NCBI RefSeq assembly: GCF_900114735.1
Contig: NZ_FOUA01000001.1
Span: 62,001-126,000, forward strand
Direction of reading: 5' to 3'
Length of the DNA: 64,000 nt
DNA from: Halopseudomonas bauzanensis
GTDB lineage: Bacteria; Pseudomonadota; Gammaproteobacteria; Pseudomonadales; Pseudomonadaceae
Shown here: one piece after another, positions 29,608 through 39,605 of the stretch
Position numbering within the stretch: position 1 is the stretch's first letter
How the letters are laid out: the number at the start of each line of letters is the position of its first letter
Made by a program: the position numbers and the translations under genes
Notes under the pieces: generated by a model
Databases searched by the model: none
Told to the model about the DNA's origin: nothing
What the model saw: the letters and a program-made list of their open reading frames with translations, nothing else

Positions 29608-30633
29608 TCAGCCGCCTACCCGCTGCGGCTCCATCTCCAGTTGCACACCGAACTTCGCCTGCACGTCTCGCTGGATGTCCTCTGCCAGCGCCAGCACATC
29701 CGCTCCCCGGGCGCCGCCCAGGTTGACCAGTACCAGCGCCTGCTCGCGGTGTACACCGACCCGGTCGCGACAATGACCTTTCCAGCCTGCCCGCTCGATC
29801 AGCCAACCGGCAGCCAGTTTGACGCTGCCATCGGGCTGCGGGTAATGCGGCGCTTCCGGCCAGGTCGCCAGCAAGGCCGCCGCTTGGTCCGCCGGCAGCA
29901 AAGGATTCTTGAAGAAACTGCCGGCATTGCCCAACTGCGCCGGATCGGGCAGCTTGGAGCGGCGAATCTGGCATACCAGCTGGCTGATGACGCGGCTGTC
30001 GGGCCGGCTCAGGCCGGTGACACTCCAGGCGGCTGCCAGCGGCGCATAATCCAGCCGCGGCACCGGCTGCGTGCTCAGTCGCAGGCGCACCCGCAAGATC
30101 ACGAAGCGGCCAGCCTGCTGCTTGAAGAGGCTGTCTCGGTAGGCGAACCGGCAAGCGTCCCGATCGAACCGGCAAACCTCCCCAGTGGTGCGATCCAGCG
30201 CGTCGAGACTGTCGAACACATCGCACAGCTCCACGCCGTAGGCGCCGATATTCTGCATTGGCGCAGCGCCCAGGGTGCCGGGGATCAGTGACAGGTTTTC
30301 CAGACCATGGAAACCATGATCCAGGCTCCAGTTCACCAGTTGATGCCAGTTCTCGCCGGCCTCCCCTTCGATCACCGCACTGCCCGGCTCGCGGGACAGT
30401 ACCCGGCGGCCACGGCTGCGCATGGCAATGACCAGGCCTGCCAACGGACCGGCCAAGATCATGTTGCTGCCACCACCGAGCACAGTGACCGGCCAGCCTT
30501 GAGCATCAGCGAGCGCCAGCGCCTCGCGCAATTGCTGTTCGGTTTCGACCGGCACCAGCTGCTCCGCGGATTCGTTGATGCCGAAGGTATTGAGATCGCG
30601 CAGCGCTGCCGCGCGGAGGATGTCCGGCATCAT
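29608..30633 (-). CDS. murB: UDP-N-acetylenolpyruvoylglucosamine reductase
   Basis: FAD enzyme completing UDP-MurNAc synthesis for peptidoglycan. 341 residues, type I MurB: an early [13 protein letters not shown], the FAD-binding LGGGSNMIL, then [18 protein letters not shown] and the catalytic-serine segment NAGSFFKNP. The start overlaps the kdsB stop by four bases. In P. aeruginosa ptpA sits between kdsB and murB; here it is missing. Confidence 0.96.
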   Translation of the reverse strand: MMPDILRAAALRDLNTFGINESAEQLVPVETEQQLREALALADAQGWPVTVLGGGSNMILAGPLAGLVIAMRSRGRRVLSREPGSAVIEGEAGENWHQLVNWSLDHGFHGLENLSLIPGTLGAAPMQNIGAYGVELCDVFDSLDALDRTTGEVCRFDRDACRFAYRDSLFKQQAGRFVILRVRLRLSTQPVPRLDYAPLAAAWSVTGLSRPDSRVISQLVCQIRRSKLPDPAQLGNAGSFFKNPLLPADQAAALLATWPEAPHYPQPDGSVKLAAGWLIERAGWKGHCRDRVGVHREQALVLVNLGGARGADVLALAEDIQRDVQAKFGVQLEMEPQRVGG

Positions 30634-31394
30634 TCGGCCGAGGCCAGCAATTGGCGCACCCGCTGCAGATCCTCAATGGTATCCACGCCCGCCGGAGGAA
30701 TTTCACAGGCATCAGCCACATGAATACGGCAGCCGAACCACAAGGCGCGCAATTGCTCCAGCGACTCGGCGCTTTCCAGCGGGCTCGCCGGCCAGCGCAC
30801 GTAGTCGTGCAGAAAGCCCACCTTGTAGGCGTACAGCCCGATGTGCCGGCGGAACGGCGCCACCTGTGGCAACTGATCCGGCCTGCCGGCGGCGAAATCA
30901 TCACGGCACCAGGGCATGGGCGCGCGACTGAAGTACAGGGCAAAGCCCTGGTGGTCCGTAACCACCTTCACCGCGTTGGGATTGAACAGCGTCTCGACAT
31001 CCTGCAACGGCTCAGCCAGGGTGGCGATGCTGGCGGCTGGAAAGGCCCGCAGATTGCCCGCTACCTGATCGATCAGTGCCGGCGGAATCAATGGCTCGTC
31101 GCCCTGCACGTTCACCACATGGGCGTCGGCATCCAGGCCCAGCAGGGTTACCACCTCCTGCAGTCGGTCGGTGCCGGACGGATGATCGGTGCGGGTCAGT
31201 ACCACATCGGCGCCAAAGGCGCGGCAGGCGTCGACAATGCGCGCATCATCGGTTGCCACCGTCACGGTCGCCGCCCCGCTCTTGCGGGCCTGCTCCCAGA
31301 CATGGCGAATCATTGGCTTGCCGGCAATGTCCTGCAGCGGCTTGCCCGGCAGGCGGGTGGAGGCGTAACGGGCAGGTATGATGACGTGAAACAT
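30630..31394 (-). CDS. kdsB: 3-deoxy-manno-octulosonate cytidylyltransferase
   Basis: Activates Kdo with CTP for lipopolysaccharide core synthesis. 254 residues with the nucleotide-binding N-terminus ([17 protein letters not shown]), [14 protein letters not shown] and [12 protein letters not shown]. The Met at 31394 is the family start; the frame continues upstream across the Trm112 gene and is not used. Two bases separate it from the Trm112-like gene. Confidence 0.96.
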   Translation of the reverse strand: MFHVIIPARYASTRLPGKPLQDIAGKPMIRHVWEQARKSGAATVTVATDDARIVDACRAFGADVVLTRTDHPSGTDRLQEVVTLLGLDADAHVVNVQGDEPLIPPALIDQVAGNLRAFPAASIATLAEPLQDVETLFNPNAVKVVTDHQGFALYFSRAPMPWCRDDFAAGRPDQLPQVAPFRRHIGLYAYKVGFLHDYVRWPASPLESAESLEQLRALWFGCRIHVADACEIPPAGVDTIEDLQRVRQLLASAE

Positions 31395-31396
31395 TG

Positions 31397-31582
31397 TCAG
31401 TGTCCCAGCCTCTCGTCCGCATCCAGGGCCCGCGCCTCGGTCTCCAGCATGACGGGAATGCCATCGCGTACGGGGAACGCCAGGCCATCGGCGCGGCACC
31501 ACAGTTCGGTCTTGTCCTGATTCTGTACCAGCGGGCCCTTGCACAGCGGGCAGGCCAGGATATCGAGCAGTTTGGGATCCAT
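31397..31582 (-). CDS. Trm112 family protein (YcaR-like)
   Basis: A 61-residue protein with an N-terminal [14 protein letters not shown] and a later ELWC, a partial zinc-ribbon pattern of the Trm112/UPF0434 family. Function in bacteria is unsettled. It lies between lpxK and kdsB, the conserved order in gammaproteobacteria. The start at 31582 (MDPKLLD) is chosen; the longer reading overlaps the end of lpxK. Confidence 0.9.
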   Translation of the reverse strand: MDPKLLDILACPLCKGPLVQNQDKTELWCRADGLAFPVRDGIPVMLETEARALDADERLGH

Positions 31583-31595
31583 CGTCAGACTCCGG

Positions 31596-32627
31596 TCAAA
31601 GAGAAGTAGTCCGGCTGGACGGCAGATGGCTGTCCAGCCGCTGATGCAGAGCCGCAGTAAAAGCGGCACTCAATTGGGCATCGACACGCAGATACCACCA
31701 ATGTTCACGGGCGAAGCCCGCGCATTTCACCGCGTCCTTTTCGGTCATGATCAGTGGCTCGCCATGATCGAATGCGGCGAAGCTGTCGGCATTGTAACCG
31801 GCGTGGTCGGCGAACGCCTGCAGCGTCGGTATGAAGCCCAGACTTTCCAGTGTGCGGCGGAACCGGTCGGGATTGCCGATGCCGGCCACCGCCTGTACCC
31901 GGGGCGGCGCCTTCCACTCGGCAGGGCTGATCCGCTGGCCGGTGGCCAGATTGACCAGTTCGGTGGCCTGCAGTTGCATGGCGAAACCGTCGGCGGCATC
32001 AGCTGCGGCGCCGTTGCGAACGATCAGGTCGACCGACTTCAGTCGCGAAGCCGGTTCGCGCAGGGGGCCCTCGGGCAGACAGCGGGCGTTGCCCAGGCCG
32101 CGGGCGTGGTCGAGCATCAGCACCTCCAGTGTGCGGCCCATGCGGTAGTGCTGCAGGCCGTCGTCGCTGATGATCACGTCGATTGCCTCCTGCTCCAGCA
32201 ACTGGCAGCCGGCTCGTGGGCGATCCGGATCAATCACCACCGGCACTTGACAGCGACGGGCGATCAACAGCGGCTCATCGCCAACCTGTTCGGGGGTGTC
32301 CTGGTCTGGTCGGATGCGCCAAGGCAGGGCTGGCGGTTGCGCACCATATCCCCGGCTGATAACGCCCACCCGCAACCCACGGGCGCGCAGATGCTCCACC
32401 AGCCAGATAACCATGGGCGTCTTGCCGGTGCCGCCGAGGGTAATGTTACCAACGACGATCAGCGGCACTGGCGGCTGCCAGCTGGCTGCCGGATCATCCA
32501 GGTAACGCTGCCGTCGACGTTGTGCCACGTGCCGATACAGCTGGGACAGCGGCCGCAATAGGGTCAGCCAGCGGCGCCCCTGATACCAGGAGCGCAGCAT
32601 GAAGCCTTCCAGTGACTCCTTCTTCAC
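31596..32627 (-). CDS. lpxK: Tetraacyldisaccharide 4'-kinase
   Basis: Phosphorylates the lipid A precursor at the 4' position on the inner-membrane face. 343 residues with an N-terminal hydrophobic region and a P-loop (GGTGKTP) within [14 protein letters not shown]. The start overlaps the exbD stop by four bases; an internal Met at 32600 is possible. The exbB-exbD-lpxK-kdsB order matches Pseudomonas. Confidence 0.95.
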   Translation of the reverse strand: MKKESLEGFMLRSWYQGRRWLTLLRPLSQLYRHVAQRRRQRYLDDPAASWQPPVPLIVVGNITLGGTGKTPMVIWLVEHLRARGLRVGVISRGYGAQPPALPWRIRPDQDTPEQVGDEPLLIARRCQVPVVIDPDRPRAGCQLLEQEAIDVIISDDGLQHYRMGRTLEVLMLDHARGLGNARCLPEGPLREPASRLKSVDLIVRNGAAADAADGFAMQLQATELVNLATGQRISPAEWKAPPRVQAVAGIGNPDRFRRTLESLGFIPTLQAFADHAGYNADSFAAFDHGEPLIMTEKDAVKCAGFAREHWWYLRVDAQLSAAFTAALHQRLDSHLPSSRTTSL

Positions 32628-33055
32628 TGGGCAGGGGTTTCCAGTTCGTTGGTGGTCAGGCGCAACCGACTGAAGCCCTGCTGGCCTGCCGCATCCATGA
32701 CGGTGATCACCGATTGGTGAGAGGCCTTGGCATCCGCGGTAATCACCACCGGCAGACTGTTGTTGCCGGCCGCTTCACGTTGCAGCGCGGTCTGCAGATT
32801 GTCCAGGTCTGGATTGATCAGGCTCTTGCCGTTGATGGTGACCTCGCCGGTGGCCGACACCAGCACCTCGATCTGCTCCAGGTTCTGGTTTTCCACCGGC
32901 TCGCCCGAGGCGGACTCCGGCAGATCAAGCTTCAGCTGGGTTTCCCGGGTAAAGGTGGTGGACACCATGAAGAAGATCAGCAGCAGGAACACCACGTCGA
33001 TGAGGGGCGTCAGGTTGACACCGACCTCCTCTCGCCGGGTACGTCGAAAGTTCAT
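32624..33055 (-). CDS. ExbD/TolR family transport protein
   Basis: A 143-residue energy-transducing protein: one N-terminal membrane helix (about 16-37) containing the conserved Asp of LIDVVFLLLIFFM, then a periplasmic domain. It works with the ExbB/TolQ-like partner encoded just upstream to use the proton-motive force. This copy near lpxK is distinct from the tonB-linked and tol-linked ones. Substrate partner unknown. Confidence 0.92.
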   Translation of the reverse strand: MNFRRTRREEVGVNLTPLIDVVFLLLIFFMVSTTFTRETQLKLDLPESASGEPVENQNLEQIEVLVSATGEVTINGKSLINPDLDNLQTALQREAAGNNSLPVVITADAKASHQSVITVMDAAGQQGFSRLRLTTNELETPAQ

Positions 33056-33058
33056 GGA

Positions 33059-33739
33059 TCAGTTCCCCTGCGCCGTCTTGGCGGCTTGCCGGATGGCCGG
33101 ATCGGCCGCCACGTCGTTGCCATTCGGCTCGGCGTCGCGACTGCCCTGCACCACCTCGACCAGTTTAGTCGCCTCCTGCTCCATGGCTACCACCAGCTCG
33201 TCGACCCGGCGCATGAAGAAGCGATGGAAGAACAGAGCCGGAATGGCCACGGTAAGGCCTGCCGCAGTGGTGATCAGCGCCTTGGAGATACCGCCGGCGA
33301 GTACCGCGGTATTGCCGGTGCCCTGCACCATCACCGCAGTGAAGACATCGATCATGCCGATGACGGTGCCCAGCAGGCCGAGCAGCGGGGTGATGGCGGC
33401 AATGGTGCCCAGTGTATTGAGATAACGCTCAAGCTCGTGGATGACCTTGGTGGCGGCCTCCTGGATGCTCTCTTTCATGATCTCGCGACCATGGCGGGTA
33501 TTGGCCAGACCGGCAGCAAGAATCTCGCCCAATGGCGAGTCGGCGCGCAGGGCCTTCAGACGGGTCGCATCCAGCTGCCCGTCCTTGATCCAGCGCCATA
33601 CCTGCCCCAGCAGATTGGCCGGCGCGACGCGACTGCTGCGCAGCGCCCAGAGACGCTCAAAAACGATGGCCAACGCCACCACGGATGACAATACGATCGG
33701 CAACATCAGCCAACCACCGGCACTGATCAGTTCCCACAC
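33059..33739 (-). CDS. MotA/TolQ/ExbB proton channel family protein
   Basis: A 226-residue membrane protein with three predicted helices (near residues 10-28, 115-140 and 155-178) and the conserved GLLGTVIGM. Forms a proton channel with the ExbD-type protein three bases downstream. The pair is placed in the lipid A operon, hinting at envelope work, but a direct link is not established. Confidence 0.92.
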   Translation of the reverse strand: MWELISAGGWLMLPIVLSSVVALAIVFERLWALRSSRVAPANLLGQVWRWIKDGQLDATRLKALRADSPLGEILAAGLANTRHGREIMKESIQEAATKVIHELERYLNTLGTIAAITPLLGLLGTVIGMIDVFTAVMVQGTGNTAVLAGGISKALITTAAGLTVAIPALFFHRFFMRRVDELVVAMEQEATKLVEVVQGSRDAEPNGNDVAADPAIRQAAKTAQGN

Positions 33740-33763
33740 AGGCGTTCCCTCCAGAAAATTTGT

Positions 33764-36070
33764 CTACTCTAGCACGGGCTTTGCTGGCGGTTCAGCCAGC
33801 CTGGCCAGTGCTTGATCTTCATGCCAGAAGCGTCGTGCACGCTCTCGCCAGGACCAATCCCGGCGGGCCTTCCCTGTGTCGTCCAGGACAAAGCGTATCG
33901 CTCCGGCGGTGGCAGTATAAACCGGTTCTGCTTCCAGTTCGCGGTAACGTTCGACAACCAGCGGATGCGGATGGCCGTACTGGCTGTGACGCCCGGCACT
34001 GAAGACCGCCCAACGCGGTTCTACCGCCCGGATAAAGGCATAGGACGACGAGCTGCGACTGCCATGGTGGGGCGCCAGCAGCAGGTCGGCAGCCAGGCTC
34101 CGGTCGAGCATCTGGTACTCGCCCCGAATACCCAGATCCCCCGGCAGCAGCACGGCGCTGCTCCCAGCCACTGCCCGCAGCACACAGGATTGCTCGTTGG
34201 GTGGTGCCGGAGGCGGTGGGCTGTAGAGAATCTCGAAGCGCACCCCATCCCATTGCCAGGTCTCACCAGGTTCACAGGGCTGCGCCCGCAATACCGGATC
34301 GATCGCGGCATGCTGCCCCGCCAGGACGCGTTTAACCGGCAGGTGGCCGGCAATGAAGGGTGCGCCCCCCGCATGGTCGTTATCGGCGTGACTGAGCAGC
34401 ATGACATCCAGCTCCCGCACTCCCAGCGCCAGCAATGCCGGATACACCACCGCCTCGCCCAGATCGAAGCCACTGCTGAACCGGGCGCCGGCGTCGTACA
34501 GCAGGTCATGTTCTTCGGTTTGCAGCAATACCGACAGGCCCTGGCCGACATCCAGCACGGTTACCCACAGCTGACCTGGCAGCGGTCGCTCGTGGGATGG
34601 TAGCAACAGCACGAGCAGACAGGCCGCCCCCGGTAGCCAGAGCAGTCGGGCCATGGGGCTCAACAAGGCAGCCACCCCCACCAGGCCCAACGCGAAACCG
34701 AGCCAGTCGGGAGTGGCCAGGCGCTCCGCGGCACGCAGCTCTGCGATCCAAGCCAGACCGTCGAACAACCAGTTAAGTGCCACCGCCGCGCCTTGCAGCA
34801 ACCAGGGAATATCGAACAGCAGCTCCAGGACCGTACCCAGCAAGGCGGCCGGCACCACCAGCAGGCTGACCCAGGGGATCGCCAGCAGATTGGCCAGCGG
34901 TGCGCTCAGGCTGGCCGGCATGCTCCAGAACATCAACCAGGGCCACAGCCCAACGAAGACCACCCATTGCGCCCGCCCCCAGCGCCACCACAGCGAGGAC
35001 GCGCCCAACCGGGCACCCATGCCGTAGAGCAGCAGTCCCACCGCGATGAAGGAGAGCCAGAAACCCGCGCGCAGCGGCGCCGCGGGATTGAGCGCCACTA
35101 CGGTGGCAAAGGCGACCAGCCAGAAGGTCCAGAGCCCCGGCCGGCGGTAGCACAGCTGGATCAACAGCCCCAGCGTGATCATCAACAGGGCGCGCTGTAC
35201 CGGCACCCCGAACCCGGCCAGAATCGCGTAGAGAGCGGTGATAGGGACGACTACCGCCACCGCCAACCATAGTCGCGGCCAGGGCCAGCGCAGCACGCCA
35301 ATCCGCCCAAGCAGGGTTACCAAACCGAATACCGCTGCCGCCAGCATGCCGATATGCAGCCCGGAGATAACCATCAGGTGAGCGGTGCCGGTGGCCTGCA
35401 GCACCAGCCAGTCCTGACGGTCGAGCACACCCTTGTCGCCCACCACCAGAGCAATCAGGCGGGCGCCGCCAGCCTGCTCTTCCAGCACCGCCGTTATGCG
35501 GGTGCGCAATTGGTTTCGCAGCGCTGCGAACCCGGCGAAACGGGGCGGCTCGGCGAGCCGCTCGCCCTGGCGAATACTACCCAGGGCGCCAACGCCCTGG
35601 GCATACAGCCAGGCCTCATAATCGAAGCCGCCGGGATTGGCCATACCCGCCGGACGGCGCAGAGTGACTTCGAACTGCCAGAGCTCGCCGGGATTGACCG
35701 GCTGCCCTTGGAACCAGTGCGCCCTTATCGGCGGCAGCGGTTGATCGTTTTCCAGTAGACGCACCTGGGTCAGGGCCAGACGCCAGCCAGTCGCAGTGGC
35801 CTGAGGCAACCCGTCGACCCGTGCCAGCACCTGCACCCGACTGCCATCCAGATCAGGCGGCAGACGCTGCGCCAACAGCTGCTGATGAAACAGACAGGAC
35901 CAGAGCAATCCCAGACTCAGCGCACCCAGCCAGCGGCCCGCGGGGCGTCGCCACAGCATCAGCGCCGGCACCAGTGGCAGCGTTGTCAGCCACAGTGGCG
36001 GCAGCTCGGGCAACCCCAGGGGCAACAGCATGCCGGCTATCAGCGCGATCAGCAGCAGCGGCACATCCAT
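33764..36070 (-). CDS. comEC: DNA internalisation protein ComEC/Rec2
   Basis: Inner-membrane channel for uptake of single-stranded DNA in natural transformation. 768 residues in three parts: an N-terminal soluble domain between membrane helices (DUF4131), a polytopic competence domain in the middle, and a C-terminal metallo-beta-lactamase-like domain with VLDVGQGLSVLL and LSHADNDHAGG. All parts are present and unbroken, so it may work if pilus uptake genes exist elsewhere. Divergent from the DUF2062 gene. Confidence 0.93.
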   Translation of the reverse strand: MDVPLLLIALIAGMLLPLGLPELPPLWLTTLPLVPALMLWRRPAGRWLGALSLGLLWSCLFHQQLLAQRLPPDLDGSRVQVLARVDGLPQATATGWRLALTQVRLLENDQPLPPIRAHWFQGQPVNPGELWQFEVTLRRPAGMANPGGFDYEAWLYAQGVGALGSIRQGERLAEPPRFAGFAALRNQLRTRITAVLEEQAGGARLIALVVGDKGVLDRQDWLVLQATGTAHLMVISGLHIGMLAAAVFGLVTLLGRIGVLRWPWPRLWLAVAVVVPITALYAILAGFGVPVQRALLMITLGLLIQLCYRRPGLWTFWLVAFATVVALNPAAPLRAGFWLSFIAVGLLLYGMGARLGASSLWWRWGRAQWVVFVGLWPWLMFWSMPASLSAPLANLLAIPWVSLLVVPAALLGTVLELLFDIPWLLQGAAVALNWLFDGLAWIAELRAAERLATPDWLGFALGLVGVAALLSPMARLLWLPGAACLLVLLLPSHERPLPGQLWVTVLDVGQGLSVLLQTEEHDLLYDAGARFSSGFDLGEAVVYPALLALGVRELDVMLLSHADNDHAGGAPFIAGHLPVKRVLAGQHAAIDPVLRAQPCEPGETWQWDGVRFEILYSPPPPAPPNEQSCVLRAVAGSSAVLLPGDLGIRGEYQMLDRSLAADLLLAPHHGSRSSSSYAFIRAVEPRWAVFSAGRHSQYGHPHPLVVERYRELEAEPVYTATAGAIRFVLDDTGKARRDWSWRERARRFWHEDQALARLAEPPAKPVLE

Positions 36071-36173
36071 GCGCGGAAGTATCCTGTGATGGTGAATTGC
36101 GACGGCGGGTGGTAGTCGGCCACAGCCATTACGGGCATAATTGCTGTCTATCCTTCCCGCCGATCAGTCTGTG

Positions 36174-36698
36174 ATGCCGCGCCAGCTACTCAAACGCTAC
36201 ATGCCCAGTCCGGAACGGATCAAACGCAACAAGTCGCTGCGTTTCATGGGGGCCATCCTTCATGATCCGAATCTCTGGCACATCACCCGCCATAGCGTTG
36301 CACGGGCGATAGCCACTGGCTTGTTCGTCGCCATGTTGCCGATCCCCATGCAGATGGTGCTGTCCGGCTGTATCGCCATGTTCGCCCGAGCCAATCTGCC
36401 GATTTCGATCGGACTGGTCTGGCTGACCAACCCGATCACCATGCCGCCGGTCTTCTTCATGCAATACAAGATCGGCACCATGCTGCTCGGCACACCCGAA
36501 CGCACCATGCCCATGGAGCTGTCGCTGACCTGGCTGACTACGGAATTGCAGCATATCTGGCAGCCCATGCTGCTGGGCTCGGTGCTGTCGGGTCTGGTGC
36601 TGGCCGGCATCGGCTACGCCGGCACCCTGTTATATTGGCGTTTCTGGGTGGCACGCAACTGGCAGCGCCGCAAAATGCGACGCCGTCGTCAGTCCTGA
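36174..36698 (+). CDS. DUF2062 membrane protein
   Basis: A 174-residue protein of the DUF2062 family with membrane helices around the LFVAMLPIPMQM segment, the NPITMPPVFF motif and a last helix near residue 145, then a very basic tail (RRKMRRRRQS). Function unknown. In P. aeruginosa the same protein lies next to comEC and the lol genes. The Met at 36174 is chosen; the frame runs slightly further upstream. It converges with lolD, one base apart. Confidence 0.85.
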   Translation: MPRQLLKRYMPSPERIKRNKSLRFMGAILHDPNLWHITRHSVARAIATGLFVAMLPIPMQMVLSGCIAMFARANLPISIGLVWLTNPITMPPVFFMQYKIGTMLLGTPERTMPMELSLTWLTTELQHIWQPMLLGSVLSGLVLAGIGYAGTLLYWRFWVARNWQRRKMRRRRQS

Positions 36699-36699
36699 T

Positions 36700-37389
36700 T
36701 CAAGCAGGCTGCCGCTCTACCAGATGACCTTCATCGAGGGTCAGCACACGATCCATCTGCCCCGCCAACGCCAGGTCATGGGTAACAACGAGAAAGGCGG
36801 TATGCAGCCGCTGACTGAGTTCCAGCATCAGTTGCTGGACGCCGCGGGCGGTGTGCTGGTCAAGGTTGCCGGTCGGCTCGTCAAGCAGTACGCAGGCCGG
36901 CTCATTGATCAGCGCCCGGGCGATGGCCACCCGCTGACGCTCACCACCGGACAGTTCCGCCGGCTTGTGGCCAGCCCGCGCCGACAACCCGACTCGGTCC
37001 AGCATCGCCAGCCCCCGTTCACGCGCCTCGGCGATCGGCGTTGCGCCGATCAATAGCGGCATGCAGGCATTCTCCAGCGCCGTGAACTCGGCCAGCAGAT
37101 GATGAAACTGATAGACGAAGCCGAGGCCGGTATTGCGCAGCTTGCCCCGCTCCGCCTCCTTGAGCGCTGACATCTGCTGGCCGGCCAGCCACACCTCACC
37201 GGTGCTCGGCGTATCCAGCCCACCCAGCATGTTCAACAGCGTGGTCTTGCCCGAGCCCGAGCTGCCGACAATCGCGATGCGTTCGCCGGCGCGCAGGCTC
37301 AGGTCGATATTGTCCAGTACCTGCAGGCGCTGCGGTCCGACCGCGTAGTGCTTGCTGAGTTTCCGGCATTCCAGTACTACATCAGTCAT
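36700..37389 (-). CDS. lolD: Lipoprotein-releasing ABC transporter ATPase LolD
   Basis: ATPase that powers release of lipoproteins from the inner membrane to LolA. 229 residues: Walker [10 protein letters not shown] (43-50 region), signature LSGGE (146-150) and Walker B ACVLLDEP. The start at 37389 overlaps the permease stop by eight bases. It is the only lol ATPase gene seen here and is followed by no second permease. Confidence 0.94.
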   Translation of the reverse strand: MTDVVLECRKLSKHYAVGPQRLQVLDNIDLSLRAGERIAIVGSSGSGKTTLLNMLGGLDTPSTGEVWLAGQQMSALKEAERGKLRNTGLGFVYQFHHLLAEFTALENACMPLLIGATPIAEARERGLAMLDRVGLSARAGHKPAELSGGERQRVAIARALINEPACVLLDEPTGNLDQHTARGVQQLMLELSQRLHTAFLVVTHDLALAGQMDRVLTLDEGHLVERQPA

Positions 37390-38626
37390 AACGCAAGGCC
37401 TCCGCCGGTTCGGTACGGGATGCACGCCAGGCCGGATACAGGGTAGCCAGGAAGCTCATGCCCAGCGCAGCGGTGCAGATGACAACGACATCCGTCCAGA
37501 TCAACTGGGACGGCAGATAACTGATGAAATACACATCGGAACTGAGAAACTGGGTGCCCAGCAGACGCTCCAGCCCGGCCACCAATGCCGATACATTGAG
37601 CGCCGCCAGCACGCCGAGGATGCCCCCGGCCAGGGTGCCAACCACACCGATGACCGAGCCCTGAACCATGAAGATGCCCATGATGGTGCCCGGTGATGCG
37701 CCCAAGGTACGCAAGATGGCGATATCGGCTTTCTTGTCGGTCACTACCATGACCAGGGTGGAAATGATGTTGAAGGCCGCCACGGCAACGATCAGCAACA
37801 GCAACAGGCCGATCATGGTCTTCTCCATGCGGATCGCGGCAAACAGATTGCCGTGGCTGCGCGTCCAGTCCTGGGCGTAATAGTTGCCCGGCAGCTGCTC
37901 AACCAGATTCCAGGCTACCTGCGGCGCCTGGAACAGGTCATGCAGTCTGAGCCGAACACCTTGCATCTGGCCTGGCTCCCAGCGGCTCAGACGGGCCGCA
38001 TCCCCGGCATGGATCATCGCCATGGAGCCATCCAGTTCGGCGCCAACCTTGAATATGCCAGTGACATGGAAACGTTTCAGCCGCGGAAAGACCCCGGCCG
38101 GGGTGACCGAAGCTTCCGGCAGGACGAGGGTCAGTTTGTCGCCCGGCATCACACTGAAGCGGCGGGCAATCAGCTCACCGATGATGATGCCGAATTCGCC
38201 ATCTTTCAGATCAGCCAAGGTGCCGGATTGCATGTGCTCCTCGATGATCGAGACCTGCGCCTCCGCCTCGGGAATCACGCCGCTGACCAGCACCGGAGCG
38301 ACACTGCCGTTATGGGTCAACATGCCCTGCAATTGAATGAACGGCGCAGCCGCAGCGACCTTCGGGTCTGCCTCAAGCTGCGTTGCCAGCGAGCGCCAAT
38401 CATCGATGGGCTGATAGCCGTTGATGCTCGCATGGGGCACCATGCCGAGGATGCGCGTACGCAGTTCACGGTCGAAACCATTCATTACCGACAGCACCAG
38501 GATCATGACCAGCACCCCGAGGGTCAGGCCAAGCATGGAAATCAACGAAATGAAGGAGATAAAGTGGTTACGGCGTTTGGCGCGCGTGTAGCGCAACCCG
38601 ATAAAAAAAGGCAAGGGTCTGAACAT
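37382..38626 (-). CDS. Lipoprotein-releasing permease (LolC/LolE family)
   Basis: Inner-membrane partner of LolD. 414 residues: an N-terminal helix after the [17 protein letters not shown] stretch, a large periplasmic domain (about 50-265), and three C-terminal helices ending in [18 protein letters not shown], the FtsX-like C-terminus. The Met at 38626 is preferred over 38659 by family comparison. From memory P. aeruginosa encodes two such permeases around lolD (PA2986, PA2988); here only one is present, as in single-permease LolF systems. Confidence 0.9.
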   Translation of the reverse strand: MFRPLPFFIGLRYTRAKRRNHFISFISLISMLGLTLGVLVMILVLSVMNGFDRELRTRILGMVPHASINGYQPIDDWRSLATQLEADPKVAAAAPFIQLQGMLTHNGSVAPVLVSGVIPEAEAQVSIIEEHMQSGTLADLKDGEFGIIIGELIARRFSVMPGDKLTLVLPEASVTPAGVFPRLKRFHVTGIFKVGAELDGSMAMIHAGDAARLSRWEPGQMQGVRLRLHDLFQAPQVAWNLVEQLPGNYYAQDWTRSHGNLFAAIRMEKTMIGLLLLLIVAVAAFNIISTLVMVVTDKKADIAILRTLGASPGTIMGIFMVQGSVIGVVGTLAGGILGVLAALNVSALVAGLERLLGTQFLSSDVYFISYLPSQLIWTDVVVICTAALGMSFLATLYPAWRASRTEPAEALRYD

Positions 38627-38719
38627 GGAATACCAGTTACCTGATGGGGAAAGCCCCAATGAATAGCAGTTCGGGCTGTCATGTTACACTGAATCCGGTT
38701 TCGGTAAACGGGGCTGAAC

Positions 38720-39307
38720 ATGCAAACCAATAATCTCACCGATGTGCATACGGGTTATTTCCAGATTCAGGATCATCTGGCACTGGACTATCGACCTATC
38801 GAGGCGCCAGCGACACCTTCCTCAGTCCAACCGGATGAATCGCCCCTGTTCGGCCTGCTTGGCGAACTCCACCTGCTGGACCATGATTCACAGCATCTGC
38901 TGCGCCAGATCGGTGAGCGTGACCGCAATCTCGCGGCTTACCTGAAGATCCTTGGCAAGCGGGTGGAGTTGATCGGTCGGGCACTGGCGTCGCAGATGGC
39001 CGAGGACATGGGTACGCCGGTCGAGGTAACCCTGAGCGAAGCCGGCATCACCTTCCCAGCCCACGACGCGCTGCCGGTCGGCCAATGGATCAATCTGCGC
39101 CTGTTGTTGCCGACACCCATCGGTTTGAGCGCTCCAGCACAGATCGCCGCCTGCCTTCGCGACGACGCTTCCGGCCTCCATCTGATACAGGTAAGCTTCG
39201 ATCAGTTCAATGATGCCCAGCACCAGTTGCTGGCTCGGCATATCATGCACAAGCAGGCACAGGATATCCGCGCTGCCAAGGAAAACCACGAAAGGACCTC
39301 GACATGA
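38720..39307 (+). CDS. PilZ-domain protein
   Basis: A 195-residue protein with a PilZ-like C-terminal half (EAGITFPAHDALPVGQWINLRLLLP). An N-terminal stretch of about 100 residues is helical. The canonical RxxxR cyclic-di-GMP motif is not evident in the expected place, so ligand binding is uncertain. It corresponds in place to P. aeruginosa PA2989. The next gene overlaps its stop by four bases. Confidence 0.8.
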   Translation: MQTNNLTDVHTGYFQIQDHLALDYRPIEAPATPSSVQPDESPLFGLLGELHLLDHDSQHLLRQIGERDRNLAAYLKILGKRVELIGRALASQMAEDMGTPVEVTLSEAGITFPAHDALPVGQWINLRLLLPTPIGLSAPAQIAACLRDDASGLHLIQVSFDQFNDAQHQLLARHIMHKQAQDIRAAKENHERTST

Positions 39308-39597
39308 AATACGCACTACCCTTATTACTCACCAGCACCTTGCTCGCCGCAGTCAGCATCCAGGCCGACACCCTGACCATTCCGGTGGGCCAGCAGGCGT
39401 CCGGCCAACAATCCAGCCTGCCGCAACGGGGTACCAGCACCAGCGCGGTCAGCCAGCAATACGGCGAACCGCTAACCCGCCATGCAGCGGTTGGCGAACC
39501 GCCCATCAGCCGTTGGGACTATGCCGGTTTCAGTGTGTATTTCGAGCATGACAAGGTAGTACACAGCGTGCATCAGCACACCCCGCGGAATAATTGA
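39304..39597 (+). CDS. Small exported hypothetical protein
   Basis: A 97-residue protein with a clear N-terminal signal peptide (about 1-21, ending SIQA). The mature part has a Gln/Ser-rich linker and then GEPLTRHAAVGEPPISRWDYAGFSVYF-type sequence, a small beta-like pattern reminiscent of BamE/SmpA-type folds, although I do not assign it. Start overlaps the PilZ gene stop by four bases and the phosphodiesterase follows after eight bases, so the three form an operon. Confidence 0.75.
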   Translation: MKYALPLLLTSTLLAAVSIQADTLTIPVGQQASGQQSSLPQRGTSTSAVSQQYGEPLTRHAAVGEPPISRWDYAGFSVYFEHDKVVHSVHQHTPRNN

Positions 39598-39605
39598 GAG
39601 ACGGT

